Origin: Lepidostoma basale
Taxonomy: Eukaryota; Arthropoda; Insecta; Trichoptera; Lepidostomatidae
DNA length: 64,000 nt
NCBI GenBank assembly: GCA_022606425.2
Contig: JAHDVF020000732.1
Coordinates: 1 to 64,000, forward strand
Reading direction: 5' to 3'
The notes below the pieces were generated by a model. That model saw nothing but the letters and a program-made list of their open reading frames with translations, made no database searches and had not been told where the DNA came from. Positions 1 to 10,732 of this stretch are shown piece by piece (positions within the stretch are counted from its first letter, which is position 1; the number at the start of each line of letters is the position of its first letter). The translations under genes were made by a program, and so were the position numbers.

Positions 1-462
1 TTATAATAACACAGATTACTTGAGCCTAACTCCATCAACGTTGCCGAACTTCCGTCCTCGGCGAGGTATTTCTGTGTTGCCACGCAAATTAATAATTTAT
101 AAATACATATTGGAATAGAGCTAGCTGCAGGAAGGTAAGTCCCCACCTTCATACATACGTATGTAGTTGCGGGCAATTGGGAATAGACAAACACCCCGGC
201 AGCCCCGGGGCGTATGCGAAATTCATCTGCTGGATTTTCTCATTAATAAATTCGATTGAATTTTGTATGATATGTGTCCTTTGAATGTACTGCCGAAAGT
301 GTCACGTCGCTTAATTATGAGCTAATGAATTAATCGAACCAGCTTCGAATTAATTTTCACCACTGCACGAGGGGTGGGAGACCCTTTTGTGGCCTGTGTG
401 GTTCAATCTTGAAGACTACCTGGTTCCTACCCTGGAAATTTATATGAATATGCGTTTTTAAG
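1..462. other. Unique sequence, no gene
   Basis: No repeat or coding homology is recognised. The first 200 bases are slightly GC-richer than the rest and could be a small regulatory island, but nothing specific supports that. Confidence 0.4.
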
Positions 463-776
463 TGTGTCAAGAGTTATTTCTTCTTCTTTTCCTTTTGCCA
501 TTTACCATCATCTGGAGTCGGCCCTCCTCGTACGAAAACGCCAAACTTTTCTATTTTGACTCATCTCCACTGTCAGGTTCTCGCGTTGGAGCTCCTTATC
601 CACGTTGGCCCACCATGTTGCCATTGGGCGACCTCTTCTTTTTGGTTTTTTGGGAATGCTGAGGACTTTTTGGACAATGTGCTCGCTGTCTCTTCGCATC
701 ACAAAAACGTACCACCGGAGTCGAGATTCTCTTAATTTTTCCGTTATTGGGGCAACTTTAAAGCTGTGTCAAGAGT
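463..776 (-). mobile_element. 5'-truncated non-LTR retrotransposon with target-site duplication
   Basis: The same 12 bases, TGTGTCAAGAGT, occur at 463-474 and 765-776 and bracket the insert, so they read as a target-site duplication. The insert (475-764) runs on the minus strand. It starts inside the C-terminal end of a reverse-transcriptase ORF, passes the stop codon and ends in a GAA-rich tail at about 477-495. About 290 bp remain of an element that is normally several kb. Tail plus duplication is the usual signature of target-primed reverse transcription with 5' truncation. Confidence 0.8.
508..735 (-). pseudogene. Non-LTR reverse transcriptase, C-terminal end
   Basis: The open frame reads ESRLRWYVFVMRRDSEHIVQ, then KKPKRRGRPMATWW, and ends at a natural-looking stop after RRADSR. 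The order (S/Q)LRWYGHVMRRD, KVL, RGRP, W, then a terminal W-R-ADP-like motif is the standard C-terminal tail of insect non-LTR reverse transcriptases. The catalytic palm is missing, so the fragment cannot work alone. The frame is intact over about 75 codons, which suggests a fairly young insertion. The clade is not certain. Confidence 0.75.
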
Positions 777-1199
777 AATATGTTGCTAAAATAATAAAAA
801 ACCCAATTTTTAAAATGTTTGATAAAGAATAGAAAAAAACTGCAAGTCTATATGACGTATGCTTGATTCTTCGTCCATAGTATCTAGAAATATTTGTTAT
901 ATTCTGCATTTTAGTATTTTTCTGGCGCTTTTCCATTATAATAGTCAAAATAACATATTATTATTTCTTTCTCGTTGTAATGTTTGTGTAGATGACTCAA
1001 TATAATTCAATGTTTAATGTAAAACATTTAAAAAGTGATCATTAGATATTCATCTAGCTTCCTCAATATCCATTCATTGTGTCATGCGCTCACGTAGATT
1101 TTCATGACCCCTTATAACGACAACATAACATTTTTTATTTACCAGAGTTGGCACGATTAGCATTTGTCATCAATTCCATGTCCCCTTCAAATCAATAAC
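777..1199. other. AT-rich unique sequence
   Basis: No coding or repeat assignment. Short ORFs here are chance. Confidence 0.4.
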
Positions 1200-1320
1200 G
1201 CATCTTCTTCTTCTTCATGTGTCAAGTCAGTCCCTCCTGACGTTTACTATCACTTGAGAGTGCACGTTCTTGTCTTGCGCAGTTCTGAATAGTGCCTTAT
1301 TACTTTCCTAAATAATACAA
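1200..1320 (-). mobile_element. Probable 3' end of a (GAA)n-tailed non-LTR element
   Basis: The plus strand has TTCTTCTTCTTC followed by a GC-richer stretch (about 1219-1290). On the minus strand this is a 3' UTR running into a (GAA)n tail, the arrangement seen in the better copies at 463, 42350 and 62430. No coding part remains, so the call rests on the tail and local composition. Confidence 0.4.
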
Positions 1321-1333
1321 AACCTACATAGTA

Positions 1334-1565
1334 ATATGGCGCTAGTGTGTAGATTGAAATTAACATGTGAAGTTTGGTGTTACATATTAACATATATACA
1401 ACTTCCAAAAAATTGTCAGACATGGTGGTCGTAAGAAAGGTGGAATTGGGGAATGTTGTATTACATATAGCGTGCGCTTAACCCAACCAATGACAGGTCA
1501 TAAGTCCTGTAAACACCTCGATCACCATATTCTGTTTCCAATTTGCATCTTCGTCTCTATTAAGA
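1334..1565 (+). repeat. Dispersed repeat R1, copy 1
   Basis: About 230 bases match the reverse complement of 12195-12420. Shared blocks include AACATGTGAA, TATATACAACTTCCAAAA, GCGTGCGCTTAACCCAACCA and CCAATTTGCATCTTCGTCTC. No ORF, poly-A tail or terminal repeat is evident, so the class is unknown. Confidence 0.75.
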
Positions 1566-1786
1566 TTAATATATGGTAATAGTTTTGTTTGTGATGTTTT
1601 TTTTATCAGCTCTGCAATTTCTGATCAAATAAGCTTTTGACACTGTATAATACGAGTACAACAACTCAATGCAAGATCAGTTAAGATATCTCTTTCCTAG
1701 CAAATTTAATAATGGTTTCTGCCACTATTTCACAAGAATTAAAAACCTGACATAAAAACAATTTTGGCGGAATGATGACGAACAAA

Positions 1787-1990
1787 TTGATTATTTTTTA
1801 AATTTTATTGTTTCTTGAACAGTGATGTAAAACTCAATATTAAATAATTAATACGAATAAAAACGTCAGTTTTCTAGAAGTTTCTAGAAAAACATTTGAT
1901 AATGCCTTAAAAGGACGAAACATGTCATTCCCATAAACTATAATCAAACTTCTAGAAAACTGACGTTTTCATTCGTATTGATTATTTTTT
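1787..1990 (+). mobile_element. Palindromic hammerhead-type repeat, family S, with 13-bp TSD
   Basis: The 13-mer TTGATTATTTTTT occurs at 1787-1799 and 1978-1990 and brackets the insert, a clear target-site duplication. The insert opens with the family S leader (ATTGTTTCTTGAACA..., AAACTCAATATTAAATAATT) and contains TTGATAATGCC...GGACGAAACATGTC, the S-type degenerate hammerhead core. It closes with the inverted arm TCTAGAAAACTGACGTTTTC. The left arm is shortened by an internal deletion near 1880-1893. Confidence 0.8.
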
Positions 1991-2644
1991 CGTAAGTTAT
2001 ACAAGAAAAATATCTAATTAAGCAAAACCAATAATATTCTAAGAGTATGATATAATTCATGTATATATTTAATTTATTAGGTCATAATTAAAACATATAC
2101 TACGGCTGAATAATTGTTGATTCAATGGAATATTAATGGCATTGCTTTAAAATCGGGGAAACACTCCCCGGCATAAATTATAACATAAATTCAATGAAAT
2201 TCAAATTTGAGTTCAACAATGCGTTCATAGTAAAATTTCACGTATCAATCCTTTCAAAACAAATTCATCATTATTATGTTTTACTTAATTGTGGTTTGCG
2301 GAAGTGATGAATGCGAATAAATCGCTTTTGACCTGAAAATTATTTTCATTTCATAACAGAGGAAGGGTCCTTTTTGCTTGCATGTGAACAATACAAATAT
2401 TTTAGTTTAATTTGCTTGTTTGTTTTAGAATGGGTTATTGGAAAACATTATATAAATTCAGTTACATATTAATACACTGTTAAATAACTATTATATAAAA
2501 CACAACGTTAAGTAATAATTATTTTAGAAAATGTAAAATTTTAGAAGGTCGATTATATTGTATGAGAGAGACATATTTAGCTTTGTTAAAAATTACCAGG
2601 CCCCCTACCCCAATATATAATACGGGACAAAAATGCTAACAAGA
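1991..2644. other. AT-rich sequence, nothing recognised
   Basis: No ORF of note, no tail and no inverted repeat beyond chance AT-rich pairings. Confidence 0.4.
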
Positions 2645-2725
2645 CAAAACAGGCTTTTACCATAAAATATAATTAAGCTTCTAGAAAATCATATAATACG
2701 TTTTCATTAATATAAAATAGCTATT
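2645..2725 (+). repeat. Family S right-arm fragment
   Basis: Contains CATAAAATATAATTAAGCTT, then CTAGAAAA and CGTTTTCATTAATAT, the right arm seen intact at 53290-53340. The centre and left arm are absent. Confidence 0.55.
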
Positions 2726-3245
2726 CAATGACATCGATGGAATGAACTTTTTAAAGTATTTTTTTCTGGTTGTGTGAAATCTAAACAAGAGATAAAACAA
2801 GATGTATTAGTCAAATCTTGACAAAGGATTTAAATAACTGACAGCTCGAATAAATATTATCATGAATAATGAAGGATGCGAATCATCCCGCTAAAAATGT
2901 TCTGATATGAATATCAGAATTTTTCAATATTATCGATTTCACGGCTCTAGGGTTTTTATTGAAATCAGTTGTTATTGGAAGTCATTAACTTTTATAGACT
3001 CTATTATTTTTTATAAGTTTGACTATTGATTATTTTTTTGTGCCTATATAATTTTTCAATATATTGATGATAAGTATTTACTGATTGAACAACCTCGCTC
3101 GGTTGATGAAAAAAAAAATACTTTGAAGTTGCTACTGCTATTTTATTATTTTTTATTTCTATTACATCATATAATATACTTTATTCTTGTGCAAATAATT
3201 TTATTTAGATATTAGCTATCGAATATTATGATAATCGTATCACAT
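2726..3245. other. AT-rich sequence, nothing recognised
   Basis: Low-complexity AT runs only. Confidence 0.4.
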
Positions 3246-3480
3246 TATTCTTCTCTCTGGCTTTTATAGTCCTAGATGGACCTCGACCGCCTCCGAAAAG
3301 TTCCTCCAGATGACGCTATCCTGAACCCTGGATTTTCACTTCTCAGGTCTTTTGAACAACGTCCAATTATCAAACCCGCTTTCTTTCCATACTACGTCTT
3401 CTCTCTAGCCTTGTCAATGTCAACTGTGCGGGGGTTGACAGCTCCTCCATTCGCCAGATGTCCAGTTGACCTAAGGCGTT
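3246..3480 (-). mobile_element. Non-LTR retrotransposon 3' end (AEVHPGL family), copy 1
   Basis: Read on the minus strand, broken frames give WKSRVQDSVIWRNFSEAVEV and HLGL before a stop, followed by a GAGAAG-rich tail at 3246-3258. The copy at 15455-15680 gives WKSRTQDRVG and ETAEVHPGL at the same place. This is the C-terminal end of a reverse transcriptase ending in W-R-x-x-x-E-A-x-x-H-x-G-L. The 68-codon plus-strand ORF here is its shadow. Confidence 0.6.
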
Positions 3481-4100
3481 GAAGTTTTATATACTTGAAG
3501 TCGTCCGGTTTATTGTTTAGTTCGTACAACTCAGAGTTATACCGGCAGGGTGATGCATTGGCATGCATGTTATTTAACCTTCCCCTGTAGAAAGTTATAT
3601 AAGACGAGCATCTGAACAGTCCAGAATATATAACAAAACATATAACTACAATTATACATTAGTCAGATAACCATATCATCAGTAACCAAAATTAAAAGCG
3701 TAAGAATAGTTCGAAATTGGTAAAATTTTATTCTAAATTGTGGTTTATCGCTTTCATAATTTAAAAGATGCTTACATAATATGATGTGAATGGAGATAGG
3801 AATTAAGTTAAACCGAGGAAAACTTGGCAAAAAAAAAACCCAAATCAATCTAGTGTTAAATGTTGGTCGTATGATGGGATGGAAAGTCAACTTGCGTTCT
3901 ATGCTTATTTAATACAACACCATAAATGTAAACAAATGTTCAAATTTGATAATAACAATGCATTGAAATTTCTTAAAACTAAGACGATTAACACCTGAAT
4001 AAATTTATATACAGTACATATAGTATGTATGTACTCGTACATAGTTTCATGTACATACTTTTGCCAAGTCAACAGCAACATATTTAGGTCCACCAACAAA
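3481..4100. other. AT-rich sequence, nothing recognised
   Basis: Short ORFs on the minus strand at 3663-4099 are hydrophobic AT-driven reading frames with no family resemblance. Confidence 0.4.
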
Positions 4101-5000
4101 GTAAAATAAGCGGTTATCGGTCAATACATTTTATTGCCGAAATCCCTAAAGCCCTGTAGATTTTTTCCTGCCACAGGGCATTATTATTCCTCGCAAAGTT
4201 TCCTTGTCGCCGCCAACCGGCCGGCCGTAGTTTAGGACATTTGATGTTTATGTAAGTGTATTATTAGAACAGTTAAGGCGGAAAGTAAAGTCAAACGTAT
4301 TAAAGTCCTGTGGAAGTTTATGTTAATGACGGCCGTTGGTATCATCTATTGCCCCTAACGGTCGTATCGCATTTTCGACCTTAAGCCCGGTTTATCCGCA
4401 CAAAAAGGAAACAAGCATTTACATACGCCCCCGCCAGCTGTTTGGCCAACAACCTGGGTTTCGACTCGGCGCTGTTTTGTCAACTGGGCCCGACGTAAGT
4501 TCGGAGACAGGAGAGCCGCGGGAAAGGGTGGCTGAAATGAAAAGGCAATTAGAAAACAGTTCGGGCCTCAAGTAGAAGTATAAATTTACTTTAATTGTCG
4601 GGTTAAAAGCCTTTTATTATTTCTGGGCAATAAAGACGTTGTTTCAATTGGAGTTGGCGAACTTCCGGCTCGTTCTCGCAGGAGTTATGCCAGTTAATTT
4701 TATCATCACATAATGGTCATTTAGAATTAAGTCTACTTTTGAAATTCTTTCCCGACGTGACAGAGTTTGTTAAACTAAGGCGGGCTCTAAGAGGGCGCGC
4801 TTATTACTCAACATGTTTCCGCCCCCTTTTGATCAACTTTCTTATAATTAACTTTCGGTCTCCGAAATAAAAATGCAATCCAATTTCTGCTCGGGGCGAT
4901 AATCGTTATCTTTAGAGCGTTTCCGCCATTACCTAAGCCCGAAATTAAAGTCTTAAACGTAATTCTATTTCACTTTGCGAAAAGTAGTACTCGGGTATAT
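4101..5000. other. GC-richer unique island
   Basis: Composition rises above the surroundings and no repeat is detectable. A 79-codon frame at 4336-4575 (GRIAFSTLSPVYPHKKET...) has no recognisable domain and no obvious splice context. I treat the stretch as candidate conserved non-coding sequence, not as an exon. Confidence 0.35.
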
Positions 5001-5333
5001 TCCCTGATTTGACTCATTTCCTCAAAAACAGTTTCCATTCGTTTGGAGAGAATGCTGAAATAATTGGTTTTTTATTCAAGATTTCAACATCTTTCAAATA
5101 CATAGGTACCTATTCAATAAGGCAAATGCTTAAAAGTAAAAAAGCCCAATTATTGTATTGTAGATGCGCGAGCTATCGGTGTTATATTCAATTTGTCGAT
5201 GAACTTCCAATTATATTTACATTTTGAATTGTGAAATTCTCGCTTTTTAATAAAAAAATATAAAATATTATTAAGAGAAATTCACGACAATAATAGCATT
5301 TATGAAGAAAGTACACTTATATGTACTCGTATG

Positions 5334-5590
5334 TTGGCGACCTTCGTGGCAGAGTGGTTAGAGCTCTGACTTCCATACCGAAGGTCCCGGGTTCGATTCC
5401 CGGTGATGGCAGTGTGATTGTCACATTGTCTTTGGTCTAGGGTAGAATTTACGTGACAATAAAATGGTGATAGCTTGGCTACCTATCACATGTCATGTGA
5501 ATCATCAATATAATAGCTAAAAATAATGTGTATACAGTAATTGGGTTTAAGCGACCTGTTGTATACAAGAAAAAAAAAAAAAAAAGAATC
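5334..5590 (+). mobile_element. tRNA-derived SINE, copy 1, full length
   Basis: The head carries a box A-like TGGCAGAGTGG (about 5348) and a perfect box B, GGTTCGATTCC (5389-5399), spaced as in a tRNA promoter. The unrelated body runs from GCAGTGTGATTGTCACATTG to ACAATAAAATGG and TAGCTACCTATCACAT-like text, and ends in about 15 A residues near 5572-5585. Body segments recur at 12905-13165 and 44864-45080, so this is a family and not a tRNA gene. It would depend on a LINE partner for retroposition. Confidence 0.85.
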
Positions 5591-6835
5591 AACTTCTAAT
5601 TGAAGGTGTAATGTGGGAAAAATTGGGAAAATTCCACCTTATTTGACGAAAGATAAAAAAGCAGAGTTTCTAACATATACTCGTATACCATTAGAATAAT
5701 ATGAAAAAAAAAATATGGCGTTGGCGAAGGTTGGCGACCGCAGTAGAATACTATTATCGGCAATGTTGAATGGTGCCCAAAGTTTCAAGCCGCCATGTTA
5801 ACGTCAGAATTTGACATCAACACTCGACATTTGATTTATGAAGAGCCCTTTACGAATTGAAATGAATTAATAGCGCCCAAACCTGCGCTACATACATCAG
5901 CGGCCCATATTTGATTTAGTGTTTCACGCCAGATCGGCTGTGGCGTCCGGGACGTGCTGCTCCACACATGAAAAGATTTATTATTATTATCACATTATAC
6001 GACCGACTCGTCTAATTTACAATCCACGCAGTGGTCACCCAGTCCGCACCCGACTTCAGTAATTAAAACATCACACGCTAAGGGTGACACTCGCGAAGCA
6101 TTGAGCATTTTACTTTGGGGAGTTTTTTTATACTTTTATTTCAAAATTTAACGTACGTCAAAACTCTCAATAATTTTTTAAAAACAATTATTTGTGTTTG
6201 GTCCCCACTCTAGAAACCAATAGTATGCATTTTAAAATGCACATAAAATTAAAATATCTTTCCATTTTGACACGTTAAATGACGTTCAAATTGCGCTCTA
6301 ATAAAAATCAAGATTGATGTCGATTTTTAACGATCAATATAAGTATAACAAAATATTTTTTATCACACGCAATTGTGATCGGTAGTCAAATTATAAAATA
6401 AATATTATTTCATTGATTTCCATCCCTGAATTAAATTTTGTTCATTTCTGTCAAAGCGATGTTTTTCTGAGGGTAGTAATATCTGTTAATTATAAAGGTA
6501 TTTTTTTTTACAATATTTCCTCTCTGAAATAAATAATTGTTAGTGTCTGCGGAAAAAAACATCATAGATCTTTATATTGTTAGATTGTTTTATATTTTGC
6601 AAAGATTTTGGTCATTAAAATTGAATTCTATACATTTATGAAAGTCTTAGATTTGAATATTGATTTTCTAGGTTCAGCTCTAATTGACAGAAATCAGTGA
6701 TAACTACAAGAACTTTCAGAGGAACGTTATGAAATCGAGCATATTTATTGATAATCTTAGTCAAAGATTACCTGTCGAACATTTAAAATAATTATGCCTA
6801 AATTATGTCAATTCGTGAAATGATTTTCATGTCGA
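5591..6835. other. AT-rich unique sequence
   Basis: No assignment. The small GC-richer stretch at 5880-6070 has no recognised motif. Confidence 0.35.
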
Positions 6836-6837
6836 AA

Positions 6838-7575
6838 TTTTGGTTCCAACCCTTATGTATGAAAGCAAAACATGAAACTGGCAGAATAATTATGAGAGCA
6901 GAAAAAATGCAGTAGATTATTTTTTTTAATTAAATTTCTTGGTAGAAGTTCATTTTAATAATGAAAATAAATATGAAAATTATACAATTTTTTTTTATTA
7001 TTATATTTTAAGTGGACTTCCACTTGTGTTTAACGCCAACCAGTTTCACCAGCAGCGGGCCAGACCAGTAGACGACAGCATGGTGCCGAAACCAGTCGAC
7101 GTTAAACAAAAGTGAAAGCCCACTAAATATTTTATAATAAGAACTTTTGTATAATTAAAAATTTTATTTTCAATATTTAAAATACCGTAGAAAATGTATC
7201 ATCTGGACGTGTATGTGGTAATACGATGTATGACAGAAATTAAAATTCTGACATCAAGAATGAATGTAGAGCGGAAGTACGTATGATAAACAACATTATG
7301 AAAGGATCACGGCGATGGTTTGGACACATGGTACGGATGGATGGAAACAAGAAAGTACACGCTCACGAATGATAATGGAGCACGGAGTCGTGAAAGACCA
7401 AAGAAAATACGGTGTAATCTAAAAATCTAATTTTACAAGTTGGAAGAATCGACGTGAGTGTACGACTCGACATATGAATGTGGAGGAAACAAGAGACGTT
7501 TATCAGAATAGAGTAGTGTGGCGGTCTTCATTCTCTCTGTCTACCCTTTTGGGAAAACGGCGTGATGAATTGTTG
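6838..7575 (+). mobile_element. Family A LINE, (GTT)n-tail type, split by a nested element
   Basis: Bases 6838-6916 encode LVPTLMYESKT then ESRKNAVD, and 7187-7560 continue with CGNTMYDR, SDIKNECRAE and GSRRWFGHMVRMDG, then the 3' UTR and a GTTGTTGTTGTT tail (about 7571-7585). Removing 6917-7186 plus one copy of GTAGA restores a continuous match to the family A ORF across the join. Stops and frameshifts are frequent, so this is a dead 5'-truncated copy. Confidence 0.8.
6917..7186 (+). mobile_element. Palindromic element nested in family A LINE
   Basis: The 270-bp insert is flanked by GTAGA at 6912-6916 and 7187-7191. It starts with the shared leader TTTCTTGGTAGAAGTTCATT and contains an imperfect inverted repeat whose arms meet near 7070 (AAGTGGACTTCCACTTGTGTTTAAC against GTTAAACAAAAGTGAAAGCC, read in two parts). 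The right arm has GCCGAAACCAGTC (7083-7095), the stem II/GAAA/stem III part of the hammerhead-like core. The CTGANGA box has decayed. Confidence 0.75.
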
Positions 7576-7585
7576 TTGTTGTTTT

Positions 7586-8278
7586 AATGATTTATTTATA
7601 TATCCACAAGTACCTAATGATAGTAAGTGTGTTTCAATGTATTTACATATACGTAATAGCGAATAGGTATATAAAATGTAAGATGTACTCCTACGTCCCA
7701 GTCGATATTGTCAGGTATACGAGAGTAATGCGATTTAGTATCAGAAGAGACAGGACGTTTATTTGTTTTGACATAAACTGACATCTGCGATGTAGAGACA
7801 ATGTTTTGCCCCTGATCAAAAGGTCGCCTATTGATTTGATGGCTGCTTACGAATATATAATATGTATGTTTGAATATCATGTAAAACTCGCTCTCGCACT
7901 GAAATGACAATTTATTTAAATCAAGTTTCTTTGTCGACCGTTCTCCGATAACTTGTTTGATCAACTGACTAAATTTCAATTATGACAAGAGAAGGATATT
8001 TACGTAACATTTGCAGAAATCTCACAGATCAAATATTAATCAAAATATCACAAATCCAATATACGAAATGTGTTTAAGTAATTAAATAATGTTAAAACAA
8101 GAACTGCAAATACTTTTGTAGCATGTACGTGGATGTTTAAATATTATATTATGATTTCAAACTATCTAAAACGCCGCATGAGAAATAGTTATATATAATT
8201 GAAAATGAAATAAATAAAATAAAATAATAATTATTAATGTCTGAGCACAAAATGAGTTCTCTATAAAAATACTATTTT
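7586..8278. other. AT-rich sequence, nothing recognised
   Basis: The 121-codon minus-strand frame (7614-7979) shows no domain and overlaps another open frame on the plus strand. Both look like chance. Confidence 0.35.
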
Positions 8279-8595
8279 TACTAACTAACTAACTAACTAA
8301 CTAATAAACCGTCTACTAGGCGTTTCTCCGGAGGGATAAGCATAGAGGATGGACCTCCATACTGCTCTGTCCTGACATACCTTTCGAACTTCCTCTACAT
8401 GATGCACGATCGTCAATTTTTCCGAATCGAATGTGCCCGCTTTTTAGTTTTTGATTAATTTGGTCATCCCATGGGTTCTTTGGTCTACTATGGCTTTTCT
8501 TTTCTTTTCACTTACAATGCTTGTAAACAACATTTTAACCATTATTCTCTCGTCTATATGTTACATATTCAACCATCTTGGGGATTCGTATTTCA
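8279..8595 (-). mobile_element. Family A-like LINE 3' end, diverged subfamily
   Basis: Begins on the plus strand with (CTAA)n, then a degraded copy of the family A 3' UTR (CCGTCT..., TTTCTCCGGAGGGATAAGCA, GGACCTCCATACTGCTCTGT) and antisense ORF text. The closest relatives are 16766-17225 and 20825-21430, which share CATACTGCTCTGTCCT and a TTAATTTGGTCAT block. Confidence 0.65.
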
Positions 8596-8794
8596 TTTTA
8601 CTTATGATATATAATAATGCAAAATTATGCATCTATGTTGTTGAATAATATCCTAATCTAATTATTCTATGGATTTTATATTACCGTATTCTTAAGATAA
8701 TCTTTAATATGTGGTTCAAGAGGGAAATCTATAAAATCCATATCAAGAACGTTTAAGTGGATATAGATTCATAATAAAATATTAATGGCACTTA

Positions 8795-9070
8795 GGAAGC
8801 TACTGAATGCAGTCGTAAAGTTGTTTATACGAGCCCCGGTGTCAAGCTCCGAGACCCTTTGACCCTTATGAAACGTGTCCTTTTCAGAATGCAATTAAAG
8901 ATGCTGAAAGGCAATATGGGTCACACCTCAGGAAGTGCGGAGCTCGTGCATAAACTTCATTAAGCTGGCGCAGCGTCACTCATTTATCTCTATCGTCGGA
9001 GATGCGATATTCATCTCCAGGAGAACTCGGCTCAGCTGAATATTTAAGCCGACTGCCGCATACCAATCTA
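8795..9070. other. GC-richer unique island
   Basis: Dense in CG-containing words (GAGCCCCGGTGTCAAGCTCC, GCGGAGCTCGTGCATAAAC), with no repeat or ORF. Candidate regulatory or conserved non-coding segment by composition only. Confidence 0.3.
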
Positions 9071-9261
9071 TGAAATATAAATTAAAGCATATAATTATAT
9101 GATTTTTATAAATTTATCTTCATTCGTAGTAATATTTCAATCAAAATGAGTTACGATATACACTATTTAAATATCTACTTGAGATTGCATGATGTGAAAC
9201 CAGTTGACGCATTTTAACTTACAATAGATGATATCTCGCCATTTGTGTTGTTATTATGGTT

Positions 9262-9558
9262 TATTTCTACTTTGTTTTTTATACACTTTGTATATACACA
9301 CTTTTATTAAAAAAATAAAATTTTATAGACACGTTTCGGACAAACAGTCCTTCTTCAGTAAAGATACATATTTATAAAAATATTATAAAGTTGTTGTTGT
9401 TTACATGATCCGTGAACAACAACAGTTTTATAATATTTTTATAAATATGTATCTTTACTGAAGAAGGACTGTTAGCCCAAAACATTTCTACATAATTTTG
9501 TTTTTTTTTAATAAAAGTGTTGTATATACAAAGTGTATAAAAAAGAAAAATAGAAATA
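9262..9558. mobile_element. Palindromic hammerhead-type element, family C, copy 1
   Basis: Two arms of about 140 bp (9262-9402 and 9412-9558) are inverted copies, from TATTTCTACTTTG...ACACTTTG at the outer ends to TTGTTGTTGTTTA near the centre. Each arm carries the hammerhead-like block. The left arm (minus strand) is fully conserved. The right arm has GCCCAAAAC where GTCCGAAAC is expected. Family C recurs at 37891-38159. Confidence 0.75.
9328..9358 (-). ncRNA. Hammerhead ribozyme-like core, family C (intact residues)
   Basis: On the minus strand: CTGAAGA, one A, stem II GGAC/GTCC closing a TGTTT loop, GAAAC, GT, GTC. All invariant core positions (CUGANGA, GAAA, and UH before the cleavage bond) are present. 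AC/GU would form a two-base-pair stem III. The single unpaired A after CUGAAGA is not in the textbook core and could reduce activity. Stem I pairing with flanking UAUAAA is weak. Activity is unproven. Confidence 0.55.
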
Positions 9559-10134
9559 TATGATATATTTTTGGGTTATGAATTATAGGGAGCTTGCAAT
9601 TATGATCTATTTGTACAAAAGTATTTATGAAATATCATCGAATTAAAAAAATATTTTTACTCGTTTTTATAATTTTATTAAGCAATTTGCAATCTTTATC
9701 GACAATGATGGTTGCGAACTCGATGATTGGATTGTATTTCGAAAGCAATCATAGTGAAACAAAATTTTAGTTATTCGATTATTTAATCATTTAAACATAA
9801 GTATTGTGTCGATCTGTACTATTATTTTAACAAAACAAGCAATCAAACCCCCCCACTGTTTCCCCGCAGGAGTAGGTAGAGAAAATTAACCACCACAGTA
9901 CTCTATTGTTTTTTTGTTGTTTATTAAACAAAGATATACAATTTTTAATTAAATAATTTACATGTGTGGAAACGTCTGTTTTATAATAGTTTCATATATT
10001 TATGAAAGTGATATGTTTTCCCTTGCTAAATCACTATCTCACGAATTGTCTTTAAGACCCCGCAAACCCTGAGCAATGTGACTTTAGTTATTTACAATAT
10101 ATATTAATAATAAGGCTAATTTATATAGCAAATA
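9559..10134. other. AT-rich sequence, nothing recognised
   Basis: No feature supported. Confidence 0.35.
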
Positions 10135-10245
10135 TTAAATGCATCTGAGGCGTGCAGGAAGCATCTTCCAGGCAGCCGGACCTGCCACTGCGAAAGCCCG
10201 ATCACCAAAATTTGTCCGGGGGTTGCGATTTGGCTCAACTAATCA
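10135..10245 (-). pseudogene. Non-LTR reverse transcriptase C-terminal fragment (SVAGPxxWNxLP type)
   Basis: The minus-strand reading gives FGDRAFAVAGPAAWKMLPARL. This matches the widespread LINE tail motif R-x-F-S-V-A-G-P-x-x-W-N-x-L-P-x-x-(L/I)-R, found shortly before the end of Jockey/CR1-like reverse transcriptases. Only about 35 codons remain. Confidence 0.65.
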
Positions 10246-10409
10246 TATTAAGGAGTGAGCGGATAAATGTTAAATCTCCAGCAACATAAAACTGGTATCA
10301 CTCAGAAAAACAAAGGCAATCCTCATAGGGAAAACACCGGATCGTTACTATTAAGATGGATCAACACATGGTCCTAAGACCGTGACCTTTGACTGTTTTG
10401 GGTTTGTTT

Positions 10410-10447
10410 GGGACAGATATGATAATTGCTGTTATCATATCTGTCCC
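10410..10447. repeat. Perfect 16-bp inverted repeat
   Basis: GGGACAGATATGATAA at 10410-10425 and its exact complement at 10432-10447 are separated by TTGCTG. It lies just before a family A fragment and has no hammerhead motif, T tract or coding context. Confidence 0.8.
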
Positions 10448-10459
10448 TGCTGTTTTTTT

Positions 10460-10570
10460 AGGTATTCTTCGACTCCATCGTAGTGATCCTTTCATAACTT
10501 TGTTCATAATAATTTATTTTGCTCTTTATTCTTTCCTGATATCAGCATTTGAAATTGATAATGAACGTAG
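10460..10570 (-). mobile_element. Family A LINE fragment
   Basis: Plus-strand text TTCGACTCCATCG, GATCCTTTCATAACTTTGTT and CTGATATCAGCATTTGAAAT parallels 10925-11090, the antisense of family A ORF text. A short duplicate of the neighbouring copy. Confidence 0.55.
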
Positions 10571-10732
10571 GAGGGACCTGACATGTCAAGAGGAGAAAAA
10601 GAGGGAATTTTTACCATTTACTTATGCCCTAGCAGGATGAAATAGGTCATTCTAATTAAATATGTTAATACTTCTTGAAAACAGATGTTTTCGTCAATAC
10701 AGAACTATTCTACCCCAGAGACCCTCCAGATT

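Noticed and set aside
4336..4575. 79-codon ORF as a host exon
   Set aside because: No recognisable domain and no supporting splice context. Composition alone explains an open frame.
5340..5412. Functional tRNA gene
   Set aside because: Box A and box B are present, but the acceptor and anticodon stems do not close and the segment continues into a repeated SINE body.
7614..7979. 121-codon minus-strand ORF
   Set aside because: Low-information AT-rich composition, no motif, overlaps another frame.
8279..8305. (CTAA)n arrays as interstitial telomere repeats
   Set aside because: The unit is 4 bp (TTAG), not the insect TTAGG, and the arrays sit at LINE 3' ends.
9262..9558. Palindromes as ordinary cut-and-paste MITEs
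   Set aside because: No constant terminal motif or fixed-length duplication, and duplications of 5, 9 and 13 bp are seen in related elements.
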